A stretch of DNA of 64,000 nucleotides from contig NZ_BMVW01000014.1 in the NCBI RefSeq assembly GCF_014650915.1, positions 88,126 to 152,125 on the forward strand. The letters run 5' to 3'. Below are positions 59,199-64,000 of this stretch, piece after piece. Origin of the DNA: Streptomyces poonensis. Lineage in GTDB: Bacteria; Actinomycetota; Actinomycetes; Streptomycetales; Streptomycetaceae. A program made the translations under genes and the position numbers. The notes beneath the pieces were generated by a model that did no database searches, was not told the DNA's origin, and saw only the letters and a program-made list of their open reading frames with translations. Position 1 is the first letter of the stretch, and each line of letters begins with the position of its first letter.

Positions 59199-59465
59199 TC
59201 AAAAGGTCTGGTCGGGGTCGGGGTGCTGGCCGACAGCGCCCGCGATGGCCCGGTGGGCGGTGGTCGACTCGGGCGGAGCCGGCGGGGTCTCGGGTGGTGC
59301 GAGTTCGGCGATGACTTTCCGGGTGGTGTCCCGGTGCGCGGGACGCGCTTCGGTGCCGGCGAGAACCGCGGTGAAATGCTCGATCTGGTCGCGTAGTTCG
59401 CCGGCCCTGGCGGTGGCCGCGTCGTGGCGGGCTTGGAGAGTGGTGAGGAGGCCGGTGATGTTCAC
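59199..59465 (-). pseudogene. N-terminal fragment of a coiled-coil protein
   Basis: The minus strand encodes MNITGLLTTLQARHDAATAR then AGELRDQIEHFTAVLAG and TTRKVIAELAPPETPPAPPE, ending soon after TAHRAIAGAVGQHP. I recall a Streptomyces family with this start that continues into a winged-helix domain (about 140 residues); here that second half is missing. The start codon and coiled-coil are intact, so a shortened product could be made. Confidence 0.5.
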
Positions 59466-59509
59466 GCGGCCGCCTGGGGGTGCCCCGCCAGGACGGAGCG
59501 GACGTGGTG

Positions 59510-59700
59510 AGGCGGCAGGTCACGTTCACTGGGGAGGCCCAGTAGACGCGCGTAGCCGCGTTGTCGGGCCGGTGGTCGCATTCGCGGGCCAGGCGCCGGT
59601 GCAGCGTCAAGGTGCCGTCACACTGCTCGGCCACCCACCTTTTGGGTTGCGGGACGAAGCCTTTGCCCTGGTCGGCGGGGTTGCGGTGGAGGACCTTCAC
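59510..59700 (-). pseudogene. C-terminal fragment of an IS5-type transposase
   Basis: On the minus strand: KVLHRNPADQGKGFVPQPKR, WVAEQCDGTLTLHRRLAREC and DHRPDNAATRVYWASPVNVT. This is the final helix region with the catalytic Glu (WVAEQ) of an IS5-type transposase different from those at 8378 and 50535. The first two acidic residues are absent. Confidence 0.65.
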
Positions 59701-59713
59701 GGCTTGCGCTCAC

Positions 59714-60874
59714 TCACCTTGCTGCTCCTGAATTGAGTAGCCCCGCCAGAGTTGCGTAGGAGCAATCCCAGCTCCATTCCGTTTGGACCCAGTGGCGGCC
59801 CTTCTCGCCCATCTCGTGCGCGAGTTCGGGGTTGCGGAGGAGTCTGGTCAGGCGGTCCGCCGTCGCTGCCACCGAGCGGCCGTCGACGACATGGCCGGTC
59901 TCGCCGTCGCGTACCGCGTCGGGGGCGCCGCCCGAGTCGCCTGCCAGGACGGGGAGTCCGGACGCGGCGGCCTCCAGGTAGACGATGCCCAAGCCCTCCA
60001 CTTCCAGGCCGCGTCTGCGGGTACGGCAGGGCATGGCGAAGGCGTCGGCGGCGGCGTAGAAGGAGGGGAGGGTGTGGTGGGGGTGGCCGCCTGCGAAGAC
60101 GACCGAGTCCGAGACGCCCTCGGTTGCGGCAAGTTGGCGTAGTGCGGAGGCGTAAGGGCCGTCGCCGACCAGGAGGAGCATGGCGTCCGGGACCGCCCTG
60201 CGGATCCATGGCAGCGCCCTGATCAGGGTGTCCTGACCCTTGCGCGGGACCAGCCGGGCCGCGCACAGGATCACCGGGCGGCGGCCCAGGCCATAGCGGG
60301 CCCGCACCGGCCCACCGTCCAGGGCGGGGTGGAAGGCCGTGGTGTCCACACCGGGGACCAGACGTGCGGAGCGGGTCCCGGGAGCGAGGGCCGCCTCGAT
60401 CGGCCGGCGGGTGCTCGCGCCCAGCCAGGTGAGGGCGTCGACCTCCGTGCCGATGCGGCGCAGCAGGGCCCTGACTCCGGGGGTGCGGGCCCACCACACC
60501 TCGTGGCCGTGCGTGGTGGCGACGGCGGTACGGATGCCCGTCGTCTCCCGCAGTCGGCCCGCCATCAGGCCGAGCGGCGCCGCCGCGCCGAACCACACTC
60601 GGTCGCAGCCGTACCGGCGGGCCACGGATGCGGCGTGCGCGGTGGCCCGGGGGGTGGGCAGGAGGGTGCGTACCCGGTGGCGGATCACCGGGTACGGAAA
60701 GGACTCGTCGGGTGCGGACTCCGCCGTGGCCGGGCTCGGCGCCGAGGTGAAGACGACCACCTCGTCGGGCGGGAACCGGTCGGCCAGTTCACGGACGAAC
60801 GTCTCGATGCCGCCCTGCCTGGGCGGGAAGTCGTTGGTGACGATCAGTGTGCGAGGGCGGGAGTTGTTCGTCAT
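59714..60874 (-). CDS. PimB-like GDP-mannose-dependent mannosyltransferase (GT4)
   Basis: A 386-residue GT-B glycosyltransferase. N-terminal landmarks: RTLIVTNDFPPRQGGIETFV, and THGHEVWW for acceptor/phosphate binding. In the donor domain are RPVILCAARLVPRKGQDTLI, LLLVGDGPYASAL and the E-x7-E-type VEGLGIVYLEAAASGLPVLA with GGAPDAV. These match PimB', which adds the second mannose to phosphatidylinositol mannoside. Its start overlaps the GT87 stop by four bases (ATGA), so the two enzymes are co-translated and probably build a mannosylated lipid or glycan together at the inner membrane face. Confidence 0.88.
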   Translation of the reverse strand: MTNNSRPRTLIVTNDFPPRQGGIETFVRELADRFPPDEVVVFTSAPSPATAESAPDESFPYPVIRHRVRTLLPTPRATAHAASVARRYGCDRVWFGAAAPLGLMAGRLRETTGIRTAVATTHGHEVWWARTPGVRALLRRIGTEVDALTWLGASTRRPIEAALAPGTRSARLVPGVDTTAFHPALDGGPVRARYGLGRRPVILCAARLVPRKGQDTLIRALPWIRRAVPDAMLLLVGDGPYASALRQLAATEGVSDSVVFAGGHPHHTLPSFYAAADAFAMPCRTRRRGLEVEGLGIVYLEAAASGLPVLAGDSGGAPDAVRDGETGHVVDGRSVAATADRLTRLLRNPELAHEMGEKGRHWVQTEWSWDCSYATLAGLLNSGAAR

Positions 60875-62103
60875 ACGAGGGCCTTCTCCCTGGAAGGGGC
60901 GGCAGGGGTGACAGGAGTGGCAGGGGTGGCAGGGCCGACAGGGGTGCTGCCGCGCTGTGTCATCCGGTACGCCAGCGCCCCGAGCACCAGCGGATGGACC
61001 AGATAGCCGAAGCGGCTCACGGGCATCAGGGCCATCGCCAGGCCCAGACCGAGCGCGAGCCGGGCGGCCGCCGCCCGTGCCGTCCCCGGCGGCTGCGCCA
61101 CCAGCGACACCGCGATCAGCAGCGCGCTCACCGCGAGGAGCGCGAGCGCGATCACCCTGCCGCCGGGGACGTACGTCGCGAGCAGAAGCCCGGGCAGTGG
61201 GCTCGCGGCAGGCGAGGTGGTGTCGGTGAGGCCCAGCGGGAAGGCGATGACGTTCCGGTGGAAGCCGGCGGGGTCAGCGAGGGCGAAGGGCAGCACCGCC
61301 GCCGTCGCGGTGGACAGGGCCACGACCGCGTACCGCAGCGCGGGCCGACCGCCCCGGCGTACCACGATCAGCGCCAGCGCCACGGGCAGCGCGGGCCACG
61401 CCGTCCACTTGAGCGCGGCCGCGGACCCGAGCACCAGCCCCGCCCGCCCCGACCGACCCTGCCCGGCGAGCACGACCCCGAGGCACATGAGGCCGACGAC
61501 CGGAAGGTCGATGCCTCCGACCGCGAGGGACAGCGCGATCGGAGGGCAGGCGAGCAGTCGGGCCCGGTTCAGGCCGGCCGCGGCGAGGGCCGCCACGAAG
61601 GCGCTGCCCAGCCACCAGCGCGCATCTCCGGGCAGCACACCGAAGAGCGCCATCCCGGGCAGGTAGGGGTTGAAGTCGGCGACGGTCGTGGGGTCGGCGA
61701 CGTACGGGCTGCCGGTCGTGAGCAGCAACTGTCCCGACCGCTCGACGACCCTGATCTCCGACTGCCCGAGCTCGGCCGTCACCAGCGAGACGAGCGGCAC
61801 CACGACGGCCCCCGCCACCGCGACCACCCGGGCGGCGGGGCGGGAGCGCGCACCGCATGCCAGGACCGCCGCGACCGCGTAGCCCGCCCCCGCCACACAA
61901 CCCCACACCCGGTGCGGCCCCAGATCCGAGGCCAGGGCGAGCCCCAGTGCGACGACCGCGCAGCCGGCCCACGTGTACCGCTCGTGACGTACGTACCGGA
62001 TCTGTCGCATGTACCGGATGTACCGAATGTGTCGCACGTACCGGATGTGTCGCACGTACCAGATGTGTCGCACGTACCGTTCAAGACTTCTCGTCATGAC
62101 CAT
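60871..62103 (-). CDS. GT87-type polyprenol-phosphate-mannose transferase (membrane)
   Basis: A 410-residue multi-pass protein with about ten membrane segments. GT87/DUF2029 landmarks are LTTGSPYVADPTTVADFNPY in the first external loop and GLVLGSAAALKWTAWPALPV (with the L-K-x-x-P-like patch). Such enzymes use polyprenyl-phosphate mannose on the outer face. The N-terminus is unusual: about 40 residues of the repeat YVRHIRYVRHIRY, encoded by 18-base repeats, precede the first membrane segment. The true start may lie at one of the internal methionines (about residue 31). It overlaps and is upstream of the PimB-like gene. Confidence 0.8.
   Translation of the reverse strand: MVMTRSLERYVRHIWYVRHIRYVRHIRYIRYMRQIRYVRHERYTWAGCAVVALGLALASDLGPHRVWGCVAGAGYAVAAVLACGARSRPAARVVAVAGAVVVPLVSLVTAELGQSEIRVVERSGQLLLTTGSPYVADPTTVADFNPYLPGMALFGVLPGDARWWLGSAFVAALAAAGLNRARLLACPPIALSLAVGGIDLPVVGLMCLGVVLAGQGRSGRAGLVLGSAAALKWTAWPALPVALALIVVRRGGRPALRYAVVALSTATAAVLPFALADPAGFHRNVIAFPLGLTDTTSPAASPLPGLLLATYVPGGRVIALALLAVSALLIAVSLVAQPPGTARAAAARLALGLGLAMALMPVSRFGYLVHPLVLGALAYRMTQRGSTPVGPATPATPVTPAAPSREKALV
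61985..62080. repeat. 18-base tandem repeat at the GT87 N-terminus
   Basis: GTGTCGCACGTACCGGAT occurs at 62029-62046, with one change at 62047-62064, and partly at 62065-62079; more degenerate copies extend left to about 61985. In the minus-strand frame it encodes a repeated V-R-H-I-R-Y peptide. Confidence 0.7.
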
Positions 62104-62239
62104 CGACGGTAGAAATTCGCAGGTCGGAGGGCGTCAACCGAGGCTCCGGACCTGGGACTCAACCCGTGGCATGACATCCGGCCGCAGGCTCAACCCGTGC
62201 GGCGACGCGCGCACCCGCGCCGGCCCGGACCATGGACGT

Positions 62240-63442
62240 ATGAGTACGTCCCTTCAGCAACGGTTCCACGCCCGGATCGCCGGGCCCGCCTACCCCTGGG
62301 TCACCGGCGGCGCCCTGACCGTCGGCGCGGTGGCCGAGCTGATCGCCTATCCCGGATCCATGACCACGGCGATCGGGGTCCTCGTCTCCTCCGCCTCGCT
62401 GATGTGGCGACGGTCGTTCCCGCCCGTCGCGGTGCTCACCGTCGCCGCGGGGCTGCTCGGATTCGCCGGGGACGTCAACCTGTACGTCTCGATCATGGCG
62501 AGCGGGCTGATCGGCTGCTACACCCTGGGCCGCAACCGGGTACTGCACCCCGCGCTGACCGTCGCGGGCGCCGCGCTCGGGGCCCTGTGCGTGAACCTGG
62601 TGCACATCAACACCTGGTCGCGGATGGACCTGCCGGTGCCCGCGCTCTGGGAGAAGGGCTCGCTCAGTCTGTTCACCGAGTCGTTCCTGCTGACCGTGGC
62701 CATCTTCGGGGCCGTGATGATGGGTGACGCGGTACGTTCCCGGGAGGAGACCCGCAAGGAACGGAACCTGGCACAGGCCCAGTTGATCGCCATGGAGCGG
62801 CAGCAGGCCGCCGAGGCCGAACGGGCCGCCATCGCCCGTGAGCTGCACGACATCGTCTCGCACTCGGTGTCGATGATCGCCGTGCAGGCCGAGAGCGCCA
62901 CGTACACCACCCCCGGACTCACCCCCGAGGCCCGCGAAAACTTCCAGCAGATCGCCGGCACCGCCCGCTCCTCCATGGCCGAACTGCGCCGCCTCCTCGG
63001 CGTCCTGCGCACCCCCCAGGGCCAGGGGGACATGGCCCTCACCGCCCCGCAGCCGACCCTCGACCATCTCGCCGAACTGGTCGAGCAGCACCGCGCGGTG
63101 GGCGGTGAGGCCGAGCTGAGGGTCACAGGGAAACGGGTGCCGCTGCCCGCCGCGTGGGAGCTGTCCGCCTACCGGATCACCCAGGAGGCGCTGACCAACG
63201 CGCGCAAGCACGCGCCCGGCGCCCGGACCGTGGTGGAGATCGGCTACGGTGCCGACCGGCTGCTCACGCTGCGCATCCACGACAATGGCCCGGGCCCGGG
63301 TTCCGGTCCAGGCTCCGGCGCGGGCCACGGCCTGACCGGGATGCGGGAGCGGGCGGCCCTGGTCGGCGGTCGGCTCAGCGCGGGCGCGGGCCCGGACGGA
63401 GGTTTCCTGGTGGAGGCGGAGCTTCCCTGGGGGACCGGGTGA
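62240..63442 (+). CDS. Sensor histidine kinase (DesK/NarX-like)
   Basis: A 400-residue kinase. Residues about 18-165 carry five membrane segments (GALTVGAVAELIAYPG, FLLTVAIFGAVMMGDAV). After a coiled-coil (LAQAQLIAMERQQAAEAERA), the HisKA_3 box is IARELHDIVSHSVSMIAVQA, and the ATPase domain has YRITQEALTNARKHAPGA, IHDNGPGPG and GLTGMRERAALVGGRLSAG. The Gly-Pro-Ser repeat after NGPG (GSGPGSGAG) is a slight expansion in the nucleotide lid. It is upstream of its response regulator, which starts 23 bases after the stop or overlaps it, and divergent from the mannosyltransferase operon. ATG 62240 fits the first membrane segment. Confidence 0.9.
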   Translation: MSTSLQQRFHARIAGPAYPWVTGGALTVGAVAELIAYPGSMTTAIGVLVSSASLMWRRSFPPVAVLTVAAGLLGFAGDVNLYVSIMASGLIGCYTLGRNRVLHPALTVAGAALGALCVNLVHINTWSRMDLPVPALWEKGSLSLFTESFLLTVAIFGAVMMGDAVRSREETRKERNLAQAQLIAMERQQAAEAERAAIARELHDIVSHSVSMIAVQAESATYTTPGLTPEARENFQQIAGTARSSMAELRRLLGVLRTPQGQGDMALTAPQPTLDHLAELVEQHRAVGGEAELRVTGKRVPLPAAWELSAYRITQEALTNARKHAPGARTVVEIGYGADRLLTLRIHDNGPGPGSGPGSGAGHGLTGMRERAALVGGRLSAGAGPDGGFLVEAELPWGTG

Positions 63443-63465
63443 TCGGCACGGAGAAGGAGTCGGGT

Positions 63466-64000
63466 GTGATCAGGGCACTGGTCGCCGACGATCAGGCGGT
63501 CGTCCGCACCGGCTTTGTGAACCTCCTCAACACTCAGGAGGACATCGAGGTCGTGGGCGAGGCCGAGGACGGTGTGCAGGCAGTACGCATCGCTGCCGAG
63601 ATGCGGCCCGATCTCGCGCTCCTCGACATCCGGATGCCGCACAAGAACGGCATCGAGGCGGCCCGCGAGATTCTGGCCGGGGCCGGGGCCGGGGCCGGGG
63701 CCGGGGGCGCGACGAAAGTCCTGATGCTGACGACCTTCGGGCTCGATGAGTACGTGTACGACGCGCTCGCGGCCGGGGCGAGCGGCTTTCTGCTCAAGGA
63801 CGCCACCTTTCCCGAACTGCTGCACGCGGTGCGGGTGGTGGCGGCCGGGAACGCTCTGCTCTCGCCCGAGATCACCAAGCGGGTGATCGGCGAGTTCGTG
63901 CATGCGCGGGTGTCGCGGCTGCCGGTGCACTCCGTGGGGGAGCTCACCGCGCGAGAGGCAGAGGTGCTCACCCTGATCGCTCGAGGGCTGTCCAACGCGG
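63466..64000 (+). CDS. NarL/LuxR-type response regulator (cut by window end)
   Basis: About 178 residues are visible. The receiver (IRALVADDQAVVRTGFVNLL; phosphorylation Asp in LALLDIRMPHKNG; FLLKDA) and the beginning of the HTH (ELTAREAEVLTLIARGLSN) are present; the last helices lie beyond 64000. A GTG at 63466 with AAGGAG seven bases upstream is the best start; a GTG at 63439 overlapping the kinase stop is also in frame. The receiver contains an Ala-Gly run (AGAGAGAGG) encoded by five GGCCGG repeats, absent from related regulators. It pairs with the kinase at 62240. Confidence 0.88.
   Translation, partial: MIRALVADDQAVVRTGFVNLLNTQEDIEVVGEAEDGVQAVRIAAEMRPDLALLDIRMPHKNGIEAAREILAGAGAGAGAGGATKVLMLTTFGLDEYVYDALAAGASGFLLKDATFPELLHAVRVVAAGNALLSPEITKRVIGEFVHARVSRLPVHSVGELTAREAEVLTLIARGLSNA
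63675..63704 (+). repeat. GGCCGG hexamer repeat inside the receiver domain
   Basis: Five uninterrupted GGCCGG units encode an Ala-Gly run between the receiver helix after MPHKNG and the next strand. The six-base unit preserves the frame whatever its copy number. Confidence 0.75.

Noticed and set aside
1..64000. tRNA, rRNA or riboswitch genes
   Set aside because: No T-arm/anticodon-arm pattern, rRNA core or riboswitch consensus was seen on either strand; a covariance-model scan would be needed to exclude weak cases.

Overview
The window is very GC-rich DNA with strongly third-position-GC-biased genes, GTG starts, many four-base stop/start overlaps and Streptomyces-type families (streptogrisin C-like protease, SCO6745-family protein, second enolase, PimB/GT87 glycosyltransferases, DesK-type two-component pairs). 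It reads as an accessory part of a Streptomyces chromosome arm or a large linear plasmid. No rRNA, tRNA or CRISPR array was found. The organism call is inference from gene content.

Layout. 1-8 kb: a small HTH protein, a secreted PL9 pectate lyase with a palindromic operator, integrase relics, a P-loop kinase-like protein, a ComB-like phosphatase, a frameshifted GNAT, and a second enolase divergent from a MarR regulator across three palindromes. 8-18 kb: a mobile-element zone. An IS5-family element, an inverted-repeat-bounded TetR/SCO6745 module and two related DDE elements lie between the two halves of what looks like one NUDIX gene. Inside it is a family of three intact and one decayed small secreted proteins (14.0-15.3 kb). 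18-36 kb: a TetR/FAD-monooxygenase pair with duplicated operators, an FGE-like protein, a GNAT, a GAF-PP2C phosphatase, two APH-fold kinases, a membrane protein and many gene relics. 36-40 kb: a streptogrisin C-like protease followed by a gene graveyard.

40.3-46.7 kb holds the most interesting locus. On the minus strand a 35-aa Cys-rich peptide gene, an attenuator-like hairpin, an M50 membrane metallopeptidase with a PqqD/RRE-like N-terminus and a TPR protein form a coupled operon. Divergent from it, a protein ending in a Cys/Trp-rich tail is translationally coupled to a histidine kinase and a response regulator. I interpret this as an undescribed RiPP-type peptide system with its own two-component control.

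47-59 kb: flavin reductase, Tat-exported CrtC/AttH-like protein, truncated NUDIX, lipoprotein, shortened methyltransferase, HAD phosphatase, and a NudK-like/DUF4406 pair divergent from a DeoR regulator, interspersed with IS and integrase debris. 59.7-64 kb is orderly: a PimB-like mannosyltransferase overlapping a GT87 membrane transferase, then a histidine kinase and a response regulator cut by the window end.
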